NCBI RefSeq assembly: GCF_000744785.1
Contig: NZ_JQMO01000002.1
Location: 2,108,001 to 2,172,000, forward strand
Source of the DNA: Kitasatospora azatica KCTC 9699
GTDB lineage: Bacteria; Actinomycetota; Actinomycetes; Streptomycetales; Streptomycetaceae
Length of the DNA: 64,000 nucleotides
Direction: 5' to 3'
Positions 52,418 to 61,276 of this stretch are shown one piece after another (the first letter of the stretch is position 1; each line of letters begins with the position of its first letter). A program made the translations under genes and the position numbers. A model generated the notes under the pieces. It made no database searches, had not been told where the DNA came from, and worked only from the letters and a program-made list of their open reading frames with translations.

Positions 52418-53379
52418 CGACGCCCGTTAACCGTCTTCGCCCCCGCCGCTCCTGCCTGGCCGTGCCCGGCAGCAACCCGCGCTTCCTGGAGAAGGCCCAG
52501 GGCCTGCCGGCCGACCAGGTCTTCCTGGACCTGGAGGACGCCTGCGCCCCCCTGGTCAAGGAGAGCGCCCGGCACCACATCGTGGACGCGCTGAACAACG
52601 GCGACTGGGGCAAGAAGACCAAGGTCGTCCGGGTCAACGACTGGACCACCCACTGGACCTACCGCGACGTGATCACGGTGGTCGAGGGCGCGGGCCCCAA
52701 CCTGGACTGCATCATGCTGCCCAAGGTGCAGGACGCCGAGCAGGTCAAGGCGCTGGACCTGCTGCTCACCCAGATCGAGAAGACCATGGGCTTCGAGGTC
52801 GGCAGGATCGGGATCGAGGCGCAGATCGAGAACGCCAAGGGCCTGATCAACGTCGACACCATCGCCACCGCCTCGCCGCGGCTGGAGACCATCATCTTCG
52901 GCCCGGCCGACTTCATGGCCTCGATCAACATGAAGTCACTGGTGGTCGGTGAGCAGCCGCCCGGCTACTCGGCCGACGCCTACCACTACATCCTGATGCG
53001 GATCCTGATGGCGGCCCGCGCCAACGACCTGCAGGCGATCGACGGCCCCTACCTGCAGATCCGCAACCCCGACGGCTACCGCGAGGTGGCCGGCCGGGCC
53101 GCCGCGCTGGGCTTCGACGGCAAGTGGGTGCTGCACCCGGACCAGGTCGGCGCCGCGAACGAGATCTTCTCGCCCTCGCAGGAGGACTACGACCACGCCG
53201 AGCTGATCCTGGACGCCTACGACTGGTGCACCTCGGAGGCCGGCGGCTTCAAGGGCTCGGCGATGCTCGGCGACGAGATGATCGACGAGGCCAGCCGCAA
53301 GATGGCGCTGGTCATCTCCGGCAAGGGCCGCGCCGCGGGCATGCAGCGCACCAGCAAGTTCGAAGCCCCGGAGGCCTGA
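52414..53379 (+). CDS. mcl: HpcH/HpaI-CitE family lyase (malyl/methylmalyl-CoA lyase)
   Basis: This 321-aa CitE-like protein has CLAVPGSNPRF, the metal Asp/Glu segment VFLDLEDACAP (38-43), IGIEAQIENAKG and IFGPADFMAS. In this operon it should cleave beta-methylmalyl-CoA to propionyl-CoA and glyoxylate and/or malyl-CoA. It overlaps the ecm stop by four bases (ATGA). The exact substrate is inferred from the pathway context. Confidence 0.85.
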   Translation: MTTPVNRLRPRRSCLAVPGSNPRFLEKAQGLPADQVFLDLEDACAPLVKESARHHIVDALNNGDWGKKTKVVRVNDWTTHWTYRDVITVVEGAGPNLDCIMLPKVQDAEQVKALDLLLTQIEKTMGFEVGRIGIEAQIENAKGLINVDTIATASPRLETIIFGPADFMASINMKSLVVGEQPPGYSADAYHYILMRILMAARANDLQAIDGPYLQIRNPDGYREVAGRAAALGFDGKWVLHPDQVGAANEIFSPSQEDYDHAELILDAYDWCTSEAGGFKGSAMLGDEMIDEASRKMALVISGKGRAAGMQRTSKFEAPEA

Positions 53380-53381
53380 CC

Positions 53382-53885
53382 ATGCAGTTCGGACGCACCT
53401 ACGAGGAGTTCGAGGTCGGCGCGGTCTACAAGCACTGGCCCGGAAAGACCGTCACCGAGTACGACGATCACCTCTTCTGCCTGCTGACCATGAACCACCA
53501 CCCGCTCCACATGGACACCAACTATGCGGAGAAGACGACGGACTTCGGCAGGAACGTCGTCGTCGGCAACTACATCTACTCGCTGCTGCTCGGGATGTCC
53601 GTCCCGGACGTCTCCGGCAAGGCGATCGCCAACCTGGAGATCGAGTCGCTGCGGCACGTGGCGCCGACCTTCCACGGCGACACCATCTACGGCGAGACCG
53701 TGGTGCTCGACAAGTGGCCCTCCAAGTCCAAGGACGACCGGGGCATCGTCTACGTCGAGACCAAGGGCTACAAGCAGGACGGCACGGTCGTCTGCATCTT
53801 CCGCCGCAAGGTGATGGTGCCGACCGAGACCTACATCAAGGAGCGCGGCGGCGAGCAGCCCGGCCGCCCGACGCCCCTGTCCTGA
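53382..53885 (+). CDS. mch: MaoC-like dehydratase (probable mesaconyl-CoA hydratase)
   Basis: This 167-aa single hotdog protein has the hydratase-2 segment MNHHPLHMDTNYA (Asn38, His43, Asp45), with FGRNVVVGNYIYSL following. In the ethylmalonyl-CoA pathway it would hydrate mesaconyl-CoA to beta-methylmalyl-CoA. Canonical proteobacterial Mch is about twice as long, with two hotdog halves, so this is the short actinomycete form. ATG 53382 follows the lyase stop by two bases. Confidence 0.82.
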   Translation: MQFGRTYEEFEVGAVYKHWPGKTVTEYDDHLFCLLTMNHHPLHMDTNYAEKTTDFGRNVVVGNYIYSLLLGMSVPDVSGKAIANLEIESLRHVAPTFHGDTIYGETVVLDKWPSKSKDDRGIVYVETKGYKQDGTVVCIFRRKVMVPTETYIKERGGEQPGRPTPLS

Positions 53886-53950
53886 CCCCCTGCTGTTCAA
53901 ACAGAAGAGCCCCCGGAGGCGGGCGCCGTCATCGCCCTCACCCCCGGTCA

Positions 53951-53986
53951 GGGGGCTGCGCGGAAGTCACGCTTCGCGCAGCCCCC
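53951..53986 (+). terminator. Terminator between mch and the acyl-CoA dehydrogenase
   Basis: A perfect 12-bp stem (gggggctgcgcg / cgcgcagccccc) has a 12-base loop and lies 66 bases after the mch stop. Confidence 0.75.
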
Positions 53987-54053
53987 GAACCCTCCCCCAG
54001 CTTCCGGCCGGGGGTGCCCCCTCACCACCCTCAGAGACATACGGAGCCGCACG

Positions 54054-55256
54054 ATGGGACGCCTCGCACAGACCGACGGCCTCACCGAGATCCAGCGGGA
54101 CATCCTCGCCACCGTGCGGGACTTTGTCGACAAGGAGATCATTCCGGTCGCCACCGAGCTGGAGCACAAGGACGAGTACCCGACCGCCATCGTCGAGGGC
54201 ATGAAGCAGCTCGGCCTGTTCGGTCTGACCATCCCCGAGGAGTACGGCGGCCTCGGCGAGTCGCTGCTCACCTACGCCCTGGTGGTCGAGGAGATCGCCC
54301 GCGGCTGGATGTCCGTCTCCGGCATCGTCAACACCCACTTCATCGTGGCGCACATGATCAACGCGCACGGCACCCAGGAGCAGAAGGACTACTTCCTGCC
54401 CAGGATGGCGGCCGGCGAGATCCGCGGCGCCTTCTCGATGTCCGAGCCGGCGCTGGGCTCCGACGTAGCGGCCATCTCCACCAAGGGCGTCAAGGACGGC
54501 GATTTCTACGTCCTGAACGGCCAGAAGATGTGGCTGACCAACGGCGGCACCTCCACCCTGGTCGCGGTCCTGTGCAAGACCGACGAGGGCGGCAACACCC
54601 CGTACAAGAACATGACCACCTTCCTGATCGAGAAGACCCCCGGGTTCGGCCCGAACCCGACGGTCCCCGGCCTCACCGTGCCCGGCAAGATCGAGAAGAT
54701 GGGCTACAAGGGCGTCGACACCACCGAGCTGGTGCTGCAGGACGTCCGGATCCCGGCCGACCGGATCCTCGGCGGCGTCCCCGGCAAGGGCTTCTACCAG
54801 ATGATGGACGGCGTCGAGGTCGGTCGGGTCAACGTGGCCGCCCGCGGCTGCGGAGTGGCCCGCCGCGCCTTCGAGCTGGGCATCTCCTACGCCCAGCAGC
54901 GCACCACCTTCGGCAAGAAGATCGCCGAGCACCAGGCGATCCAGTTCAAGCTGGCCGAGATGGCCACCAAGGTCGAGGCCGCGCACCAGATGATGGTGAT
55001 GGCCGCCCGCAAGAAGGACAGCGGCGAGCGCAACGACCTCGAGGCCGGCATGGCCAAGTACCTCGCCTCCGAGTACTGCAAGGAGGTCGTGGAGGACGCC
55101 TTCCGGATCCACGGCGGCTACGGCTTCTCCAAGGAGTACGAGATCGAGCGGCTCTACCGCGAGGCCCCGATGCTGCTGATCGGTGAGGGTACGGCGGAGA
55201 TCCAGAAGATGATCGTGGGTCGTCGTCTGCTGGAGGAGTACAAGCTCGCCGACTAG
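54054..55256 (+). CDS. Acyl-CoA dehydrogenase (probable methylsuccinyl-CoA dehydrogenase)
   Basis: This 400-aa FAD enzyme has AFSMSEPALGSDVA (FAD/substrate loop), KMWLTNGGTS, and the C-terminal GEGTAEIQ with the catalytic Glu at 378. Its place after mch points to oxidation of methylsuccinyl-CoA to mesaconyl-CoA. Proteobacterial Mcd is about 550 aa with an N-terminal extension absent here, so the assignment rests on context. GGAG precedes ATG 54054, and the upstream hairpin may lower its expression relative to mch. Confidence 0.82.
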   Translation: MGRLAQTDGLTEIQRDILATVRDFVDKEIIPVATELEHKDEYPTAIVEGMKQLGLFGLTIPEEYGGLGESLLTYALVVEEIARGWMSVSGIVNTHFIVAHMINAHGTQEQKDYFLPRMAAGEIRGAFSMSEPALGSDVAAISTKGVKDGDFYVLNGQKMWLTNGGTSTLVAVLCKTDEGGNTPYKNMTTFLIEKTPGFGPNPTVPGLTVPGKIEKMGYKGVDTTELVLQDVRIPADRILGGVPGKGFYQMMDGVEVGRVNVAARGCGVARRAFELGISYAQQRTTFGKKIAEHQAIQFKLAEMATKVEAAHQMMVMAARKKDSGERNDLEAGMAKYLASEYCKEVVEDAFRIHGGYGFSKEYEIERLYREAPMLLIGEGTAEIQKMIVGRRLLEEYKLAD

Positions 55257-55266
55257 GGCGGGCCGT

Positions 55267-55296
55267 GCGGGCCCCCGGGAAGCCCCGAGGGCCCGC
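55267..55296 (+). terminator. GC-rich hairpin after the acyl-CoA dehydrogenase
   Basis: Arms gcgggccc (55267-55274) and gggcccgc (55289-55296) form a stem 10 bases after the stop. Confidence 0.6.
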
Positions 55297-55541
55297 GCCC
55301 CAAGGCTGAGAGATGACTCACGGATCTTGACGCGACCCTTGGGAACCGGGATCCGGCCAGCTACGGTCGTATACATAGCGCGTGCATCCCGGCACGGCTG
55401 GAGACAGTTGAACGAGCAGGCGGGTTGCCCACCTACCGCCTGCTCCCGATAGCATCCACCGGGACAGCAGCTGTCCCCTTATCACCCGATCCCCGCGGTG
55501 GCCCGTCCAGTGGTCCAGATCCCCCGCGACAAAGGTCTTCG
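55297..55541 (+). promoter_or_regulatory. Leader of psd with a weak promoter candidate
   Basis: A TTGGGA/TACGGT pair with 17-base spacing occurs at about 55338-55366, followed by TATACAT. It is the best promoter-like match upstream of psd. No gene is seen in this gap. Confidence 0.3.
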
Positions 55542-56234
55542 ATGCCCCTCAGCCCGTCCCCTCACACCTCCGTCACTGAGCGCGATGCCCTCGCTCCCGA
55601 GACGGCCGGTCGGCGACCGCGCGTGACCATCGCGCGCGGAGCCACTCCCTGGTTCGTCCCGACCCTGGCCACCGCGGCCCTGACCACCGCTCTCAGCAGG
55701 CGGAACGGCAAGTGGGCTCTGGCGGCGGTTCCGACCTGCGCGCTCAGCGCGGGCATGCTGTGGTTCTTCCGCGACCCCGAGCGTGAGATCGGCACCGGCA
55801 GAGTCATCTCGCCGGCCGACGGAGTGGTGCAGAGCATCGACGCCTGGCCGGACGGTCGGACCCGGGTCGCGATCTTCATGAGTCCGCTCAACGTGCACGT
55901 CAACCGGGCCCCGCTGCCCGGCACGGTGACCTCCGTCGAGCACATCGCGGGCGGTTTCGTTCCCGCGTTCAACAAGGACAGCGACCGCAACGAGCGCGTC
56001 GTCTGGCACTTCGACACCGAGCTCGGCGACATCGAGATGGTGCAGATCGCGGGCGCCGTGGCGCGCCGCATCGTGCCGTACGTCCCCGCCGGCACCAAGG
56101 TCGAGCAGGGCGAGCGGATCGGTCTGATCCGGTTCGGCTCCCGCGTCGACACCTACCTGCCGGCCGGCGTCGAGGTCGGCGTCGAGGTCGGCCAGAAGAC
56201 GACCGCGGGGGTGACACGCCTTGACCGTGACTGA
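55542..56234 (+). CDS. psd: Phosphatidylserine decarboxylase
   Basis: This 230-aa proenzyme makes phosphatidylethanolamine. It has PADG (Asp93), LNVHVNR (His119) and the self-cleavage site Gly199-Ser200 in RFGSRVD, which forms the pyruvoyl group. A hydrophobic N-terminal stretch (FVPTLATAALTTAL and WALAAVPTCALSAGML) anchors it to the membrane. The ATG at 55542 (MPLSPSPHTS) with AAAGG upstream is preferred to earlier starts. The stop overlaps the pssA start region, so the two are coupled. Confidence 0.92.
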   Translation: MPLSPSPHTSVTERDALAPETAGRRPRVTIARGATPWFVPTLATAALTTALSRRNGKWALAAVPTCALSAGMLWFFRDPEREIGTGRVISPADGVVQSIDAWPDGRTRVAIFMSPLNVHVNRAPLPGTVTSVEHIAGGFVPAFNKDSDRNERVVWHFDTELGDIEMVQIAGAVARRIVPYVPAGTKVEQGERIGLIRFGSRVDTYLPAGVEVGVEVGQKTTAGVTRLDRD

Positions 56235-57117
56235 TCCCGAGACCCTGGTCGGCCTCGGCGACTCGGAAGAGACCGAGCTGCGCCGGCGCCGCTGGGCGCG
56301 CGACCGCGAGCTGCGGGCGCCACGCTCGCCGCAGACCCTGTCCACGGCCGACTTCCTGACCCTGGGCAACGCCGTCTGCGGGTTCCTGGCGATCTACTCG
56401 ATCACCACGAACATGCTCATCCCGCACATCAACGGCACCGGCGACGGCACCGGCGGCGGCATGGTGCGGCACGGCGCCGCCACCGCCGTCACCCTGCTGC
56501 TGCTCGGCTCGATGTGCGACCTCTTCGACGGCCTGGTGGCCCGCAAGCTGCGCTCCTCGGCGCTCGGCGCGGAGCTGGACAACCTGGCCGACCTGATCAG
56601 CTTCGGCATCGCGCCGGCGTACTTCGTCGCGGTCTGGGGCATCGTCGGCGGGCCCGGCAGCAACCAGGGCCTGTCCGCCTTCATCGCGCTGACCGTGCTG
56701 CTCGCCGTGGTGCTGCGCCTCGCCCGCTTCTCGGCGGTCAAGATGCGACCGGGCGTCTTCCAGGGCATGCCCTGCCCGATGGGCGCCATGACGGTGATCG
56801 CCATCGTGCTGCTCGACCCGCCGTTCCTGGCCGGCCTGCTGGCCATCTTCGGCGTGGCCTACCTGATGGTCAGCCAGGTCGAGTACCCCAAGCCGCAGGG
56901 CCTGCTGGCCACCGCCACGCTCGGCTGGATCGTGGTCTCGATCGGCTGCCTGGCCGCCTGGGCGGCCGGCCTGCCCGGTGGCGACGTGCTGATGCACATC
57001 GGCGCCTTCGCCCAGATCGCGCTGGCCGCGATGGCCCCGCTGCTGGTCATCCGCCGCAAGGTCGGCCAGAAGGTCGGCGACGTCCGCGCCCGCCGCGCCG
57101 GCGCCCGCGACTGCTGA
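56221..57117 (+). CDS. pssA: CDP-diacylglycerol-serine O-phosphatidyltransferase
   Basis: This 298-aa membrane enzyme makes phosphatidylserine, the substrate of Psd. The CDP-alcohol phosphatidyltransferase signature is complete from about residue 98: DGLVAR, then G four residues before the D-x3-D of ELDNLADL. About eight helices follow. The start is TTG 56221 (with a GGGGGTG upstream) or GTG 56227; both lie within the psd end. A perfect 21-bp terminator hairpin follows the gene. Confidence 0.92.
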   Translation: MTVTDPETLVGLGDSEETELRRRRWARDRELRAPRSPQTLSTADFLTLGNAVCGFLAIYSITTNMLIPHINGTGDGTGGGMVRHGAATAVTLLLLGSMCDLFDGLVARKLRSSALGAELDNLADLISFGIAPAYFVAVWGIVGGPGSNQGLSAFIALTVLLAVVLRLARFSAVKMRPGVFQGMPCPMGAMTVIAIVLLDPPFLAGLLAIFGVAYLMVSQVEYPKPQGLLATATLGWIVVSIGCLAAWAAGLPGGDVLMHIGAFAQIALAAMAPLLVIRRKVGQKVGDVRARRAGARDC

Positions 57118-57132
57118 TCGCCTAGCACCGTC

Positions 57133-57177
57133 AAGCACTTCGCCCCCGGAACCGCTGGTTCCGGGGGCGAAGTGCTT
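57133..57177. terminator. Perfect 21-bp terminator hairpin
   Basis: Arms 57133-57153 and 57157-57177 are exact complements (aagcacttcgcccccggaac and one more base) around gct. It lies between convergent genes, so it can serve both strands. Confidence 0.9.
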
Positions 57178-57210
57178 CCAGCTGGGCCTGGGCCCGGGCT
57201 TGGGCCCGGG

Positions 57211-58713
57211 TTACGCCCCGCCGTTGTGGACGCTGAAGGCGGAGCGGCGGGCCGCTCGGGCCACGGCCGGATCGGGGTGGACCGAGGCGACGGCGGTCAG
57301 GACCGAGGCGGCGCGGGCGTGGCCGGACTGGCGGGCCCGGGCGAACAGCCGGACCGGGTCGCCGGCGCTGGCGCCCTCGACATGGCCGACCAGCAGCTCG
57401 GTCTCACCGTGGTCCAGGACGGCGGCGGCGGTGTCCACCCAGAGCCAGGCGGCGTCCTCCGCGCTCAGCACGTCGGACGGGATCACCCCGCCTTCGTCGA
57501 GCTGCTCGGCCAGCCAGAGCAGGGCGTAGGGGCGCAGCACCGGCTCGTCCACCGCGGCGCGCACCGCCTGCTCGGCGGTTCCGCCGGCCACCCGCAGCGC
57601 CTCGAAGGCGAGCCCGCGCAGCAGCGCGTCCTCGCCGCGGGCGGCTTCCAGGAGCTCGGCCACCGCGCGGTCGACCGGGCGGGCCGCGACCCAGGCCCGG
57701 TACTCGGCGCGGGCCGGTCCCGGCGAGTAGTTGGCGCAGGCGTCCAGCAGCTCCAGCGCGCTCTGCTCGATGTGCCCGGCGGCGGTCTGGGCCACCGTGC
57801 AGATCTCCTCCAGCTTGGCCCGCACCGCCCAGTGCCCGAGCGCGGAGAGCTCGGCGGCGGCGTCCGCGCGGACCACGGCGCCGACGGCGGTCAGGCCGTC
57901 CAGCATCCAGTCCAGCACGGCGGCCACGTCGGACGGGGCCGGCGGGGCGTCGATCTGCGGCTCGCGGCAGGTGCCGCGGACGGCGGAGACGGCGGAGGCG
58001 GCGTGCGGGACCGGCGAGAGGGCGGCGAAGCCCGTCCCGCCGTGCCGGCGCTCGTCCAGGCCGCGGCGGAGCAGCTCCATCAGCTCGCTGTCGGCGACCG
58101 GGCCGTCCACCAGGTGCAGGAAGGAGAGCAGCTGCGGCGCCTGGTCGACGGCCTGCCCGGCGAGCACGGCGAAGACGCCGCGCAGCGCGGCGGGCGGCAC
58201 CGGGGCGAGCAGCGTCCAGGCGTCGAACAGCGCGGACCAGCCGCGCAGCACGGCCTCGTCGTCGTGCTCCCAGGCATGCAGCCGCCAACCGGGGGCCGCG
58301 CCGCCGTCACGCGGCTCGACCAGGCCGACCAGCAGGGCCTGGCCCCAGGCCTTGGCGGCGGCGCCGACCGTCATGGCCAGCGCGCGACCGGCCGCGCGGG
58401 CGTCCTCGGGCAGCAGTTCGCCGCGCTTGTCGACGGTCTCCAGTTCGCCGGCCCAGCGGGCGATCCGGACCGCGTCGGCGAGCATCCGGCGGGCCAGCGG
58501 GGCGAGTTCGGCGGGGCCCGGGAAGCCTTCCGGCACCGGGACGCGACCCCGGCCGGGGGCCGGTGTCGGGGTACGGCGGCGGGGGGCGGCGGAACGGCCC
58601 GGCTGGGCGCCGTCAGCCCGACGGGCCGTACCGGGTAGACGGGTCACCGTCGCGCCGGTACCCGTGGTCGGCGGGAGCGGGGCATCACGGTCGCGCGGAT
58701 TCCGAGACGTCAC
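57211..58713 (-). CDS. Large conserved helical protein of unknown function
   Basis: This 500-aa protein has a Pro/Arg-rich disordered first 55 residues. A long all-alpha, Ala/Leu/Glu-rich region follows, with regular helix pairs such as WGQALLVGLVEP, AVLDWMLDGLTAVG, and AAWLWVDTAAAVLDHGE, resembling HEAT-like repeats. No catalytic motif is seen. It converges with pssA. I recall similar genes in other streptomycetes but no function. The start at ATG 58713 is plausible but unproven. Confidence 0.65.
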   Translation of the reverse strand: MTSRNPRDRDAPLPPTTGTGATVTRLPGTARRADGAQPGRSAAPRRRTPTPAPGRGRVPVPEGFPGPAELAPLARRMLADAVRIARWAGELETVDKRGELLPEDARAAGRALAMTVGAAAKAWGQALLVGLVEPRDGGAAPGWRLHAWEHDDEAVLRGWSALFDAWTLLAPVPPAALRGVFAVLAGQAVDQAPQLLSFLHLVDGPVADSELMELLRRGLDERRHGGTGFAALSPVPHAASAVSAVRGTCREPQIDAPPAPSDVAAVLDWMLDGLTAVGAVVRADAAAELSALGHWAVRAKLEEICTVAQTAAGHIEQSALELLDACANYSPGPARAEYRAWVAARPVDRAVAELLEAARGEDALLRGLAFEALRVAGGTAEQAVRAAVDEPVLRPYALLWLAEQLDEGGVIPSDVLSAEDAAWLWVDTAAAVLDHGETELLVGHVEGASAGDPVRLFARARQSGHARAASVLTAVASVHPDPAVARAARRSAFSVHNGGA

Positions 58714-58899
58714 GCCGTGCAGTCTTCCCCGTGTAAGGGGCGGTTGTCACATCGAGTTCGGCGCGTCTTGGACAGACCAGGGTGGCAGCCGGGGCCGACT
58801 CGGGGCAAGAGCGGCCAAACCGGGCCGATAATGTTGGCCGTGATCTGTGCACGACAGTAGCGGGGGCACAGTGCGTGGTCAAGAGGTGACCCAGCGGGT

Positions 58900-60027
58900 T
58901 CACAGGATCGGGGTCAGGAAACGGCGCAGCGCCTCCTCGTACCCGGCCGGGTCCGCGTTCCACAGCGCCGCGTGCCCGGCCCCGGGGACCGGGCGCAGGG
59001 TCACCAGATCGGGCCGCCGGTCGGCCAGCCGCTGGGCCGCGCGCCACGGCGCCACGCTGTCCTGCGGGCTGTGCAGCAGCAGGGTGGGGGCGGTCAGGTC
59101 GGTGCCGTCGGCGATCCGCGCGAAGCCGGCCAGGTCCACGCCGGTGCGGCCCTCGGCCGCCCAGACGCCGAGCTGCCCGGCCAGCCCGGTGGGCATCCCG
59201 GCCCGGGCCGCGACCCCGCGCACCGCGACCGTCGGGTCCAGCACCGGGGAGTCGAGCACCAGGCCGGCCAACTGGTCGCGGAAGTCCGAACGGGCGGCGG
59301 TCTGCAGCACGGTGGCCGCGCCGACCGACCAGCCGTAGAGGACGATCCGGCCGGCCCCGGCGCTCTTGGCGAACCGGATCGCCGCCTCCACGTCGCGCCA
59401 CTCGGTCTCGCCGAAATGGCCGATTCCGTCCGGTGAGGCCGGCGCGCCCTGGTCGCCGCGGTAGCTGACCACCAGGGCGGGCAGCTGGAGCCGGCGGAGC
59501 ACCGGCAGGATCGGCAGCGCCTGCCGGCGGTCGGCCAGCGTGCCGTGCACGGCGATCACCCAGGTGCCGCGGATCGCCGGGACGTACCAGGCGGGCAGGG
59601 TGCCGAGCTCGCCGTCGACCAGCACGTCCATGTAGTCGAGGCCGCAGGCCGAGCCGGGGTCGCCGCGCAGCACCCGGGTGCTCAACTCCACCTCGGTGCC
59701 GGCCGCGAGCGGGCTGCCGGCGGTGAGCTCCAGGCGGCGGGTGACGGTCTGCGGACCGGTGCCCAGCACCTCGCCGACCACCGCGTGCCCGCCGGGCCAC
59801 TCCAGCGCGTACCGGCCGCGCCGGGCGCTGGCCACGGTGCGGGTGAGGACCACCTCCCGGGCGCCCACCTCGTGCACCCGCAGCGCCGGCTCGCCCTTGG
59901 CCTGGCCGCCCTCGGCCGTGGCGGGGCGCAGGCTGAGGTCGGAGACCCGACGTCCGATCAACAGGGCGGCCGCGCCCGCTGCGATGGCGACGGCGGTGGC
60001 CGTGGCGACGGCGGTTCCCCAACGCAT
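58900..60027 (-). CDS. Membrane-anchored alpha/beta hydrolase
   Basis: This 375-aa protein has an N-terminal helix (AVATATAVAIAAGAAALLIG) and a Val/Arg-rich region. An alpha/beta-hydrolase domain follows from about 150, with WVIAVHGTLADRR (oxyanion), the nucleophile elbow LYGWSVGAA (Ser), LLHSPQDSV (Asp) and VPGAGHAALW (His). The triad is complete. The substrate is unknown; an extracytoplasmic esterase or lipase is likely. Start ATG 60027. Confidence 0.8.
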   Translation of the reverse strand: MRWGTAVATATAVAIAAGAAALLIGRRVSDLSLRPATAEGGQAKGEPALRVHEVGAREVVLTRTVASARRGRYALEWPGGHAVVGEVLGTGPQTVTRRLELTAGSPLAAGTEVELSTRVLRGDPGSACGLDYMDVLVDGELGTLPAWYVPAIRGTWVIAVHGTLADRRQALPILPVLRRLQLPALVVSYRGDQGAPASPDGIGHFGETEWRDVEAAIRFAKSAGAGRIVLYGWSVGAATVLQTAARSDFRDQLAGLVLDSPVLDPTVAVRGVAARAGMPTGLAGQLGVWAAEGRTGVDLAGFARIADGTDLTAPTLLLHSPQDSVAPWRAAQRLADRRPDLVTLRPVPGAGHAALWNADPAGYEEALRRFLTPIL

Positions 60028-60136
60028 GGCTCTCCCCGGGGTGGTGATGGCGGGTCGGACGGGTCCGTCCAGTTCATCGCGTTCCGGTCGGGGCGGCCAC
60101 CGCAGCGCCGCCGTTGGGACGGACTACGTCAAGGGC

Positions 60137-60847
60137 CTAGACCGGAAGACCGCCGGTGTCGGTGCGGGCCAGCAGCGCCCAGAAACGGTCGTACGGGGGC
60201 TCGGCGGGCTCCGGCTCGACCGCGGGCGTCGCGGGACCCCAGGTCGAGGAACCCCAGTGCGAGGGCACCTGGTGCTCGTTCTGCAGCGCGGCGAGCGCCG
60301 TCGCGATGCTCTCCCGCGGCACCGGCACCAGTTTGGCCACCGCCTTCAGCTGCGCCTGCCAGCGGCCGTCCACGCACTGGCGCAGCCGCTGGTCCAGCTC
60401 CTCGGCCACGCCGGTGATCCGGACCAGGTCGCGCAGCCGCAGGCCGAGCACCTCGACCAGGGCGGCGCTCTGGTCCGCGTCCCCGCTCCAGCGACCGGTC
60501 TGCTCGGCGCTCGCGTAGCTGTGCAGGCCGATCCCGATCCGGGCCGCCGTCTGCTCCTGGGTCAGCTCGCGGGCCACCCGGAAGTCGCGCAGCGAGTCCG
60601 GCGCGGTGCCCATCAACTGCGCGGCCGGGCACCACAGGGCCCGGGCCAGCGCGATGAACTCCTCCTCGCCGGGGCGGATCACGCCGCTCTCCCAGCCGAG
60701 CACATGGGCCGCCGGCAGCCGTACGCCGTGCGCGGCCATCCCCGCCGCCACCTGCTCCGGAGTGAGTCCGAGGCCGGCGCGATGGGCGCGGGCGGCCTCG
60801 GGGGAGAACGGGACCGGAGCGGGGGCGGGGGGCCTGCTTCTTCGCAT
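60137..60847 (-). CDS. XRE-type regulator with two HTH domains
   Basis: This 236-aa protein has one HTH near 20-75 (LGLTPEQVAAGMAAHGVRLP, then WESGVIRPGEEEFIALARAL). A second lies near 85-140 (RVARELTQEQTAARIGIGLHSY). The C-terminus is acidic and Pro-rich. Such paired XRE proteins are common in streptomycetes; targets are unknown. The ATG at 60847 is chosen. A much longer minus-strand frame continues through the cobalamin genes and is a shadow. Confidence 0.75.
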   Translation of the reverse strand: MRRSRPPAPAPVPFSPEAARAHRAGLGLTPEQVAAGMAAHGVRLPAAHVLGWESGVIRPGEEEFIALARALWCPAAQLMGTAPDSLRDFRVARELTQEQTAARIGIGLHSYASAEQTGRWSGDADQSAALVEVLGLRLRDLVRITGVAEELDQRLRQCVDGRWQAQLKAVAKLVPVPRESIATALAALQNEHQVPSHWGSSTWGPATPAVEPEPAEPPYDRFWALLARTDTGGLPV

Positions 60848-61024
60848 GCCCGTGACGGTAGGGCCGGGCCGATCCGGCCCCCAGCCGCTGAACGCACGAA
60901 GAGCGGCGGCGGGCCTTGACACGGCATTGGACGATTCACCAGCTACGGGCGTTGAACCGGCGCCCCCGCCGGTGTGATCAACCACTCCGTTCGCGGCGGT
61001 GGCGCCTGGTTGACGCCCGGTTCC

Positions 61025-61260
61025 GGCGCGTGATGGGATCCTTGGGCCAAACGGAGGCAAGCAGAGGAAGCCGGTGCGAATCCGGCGCGGTCCCGCCACT
61101 GTCACCGGGGAGCACGTTCGAGAGATGGTCACGGCGGTCCGCCACAGGACCGCCGGCAGTGACATCAGCCGGCTCCACCAGCGGGCCCGGGCGTGCGTCT
61201 GTACCCGGGAGCCAGGAGACTCTCGCCTCCGGTTACGTCGATCCAGGGCGCGGACCCTGA
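61025..61260 (+). promoter_or_regulatory. Cobalamin (AdoCbl) riboswitch
   Basis: The leader has the class landmarks: ggaagccggtgcgaatccgg at about 61065-61084, ggtcccgccactgt (the GCCACTG box) at about 61089-61102, and the conserved B12-box gccaggagac at 61211-61220. A caggg/ccctg hairpin (61244-61259) ends close to the cobD RBS and could switch translation. Binding of adenosylcobalamin would turn off cobD-cobQ and the downstream chelatase gene. Confidence 0.92.
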
Positions 61261-61276
61261 GTGAGGACACGCTTCG

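Noticed and set aside
57172..58638. A 488-aa plus-strand frame over the helical unknown protein
   Set aside because: Gly/Gln/Arg-rich antisense shadow. The minus-strand reading has GC3-rich codons and regular helices.
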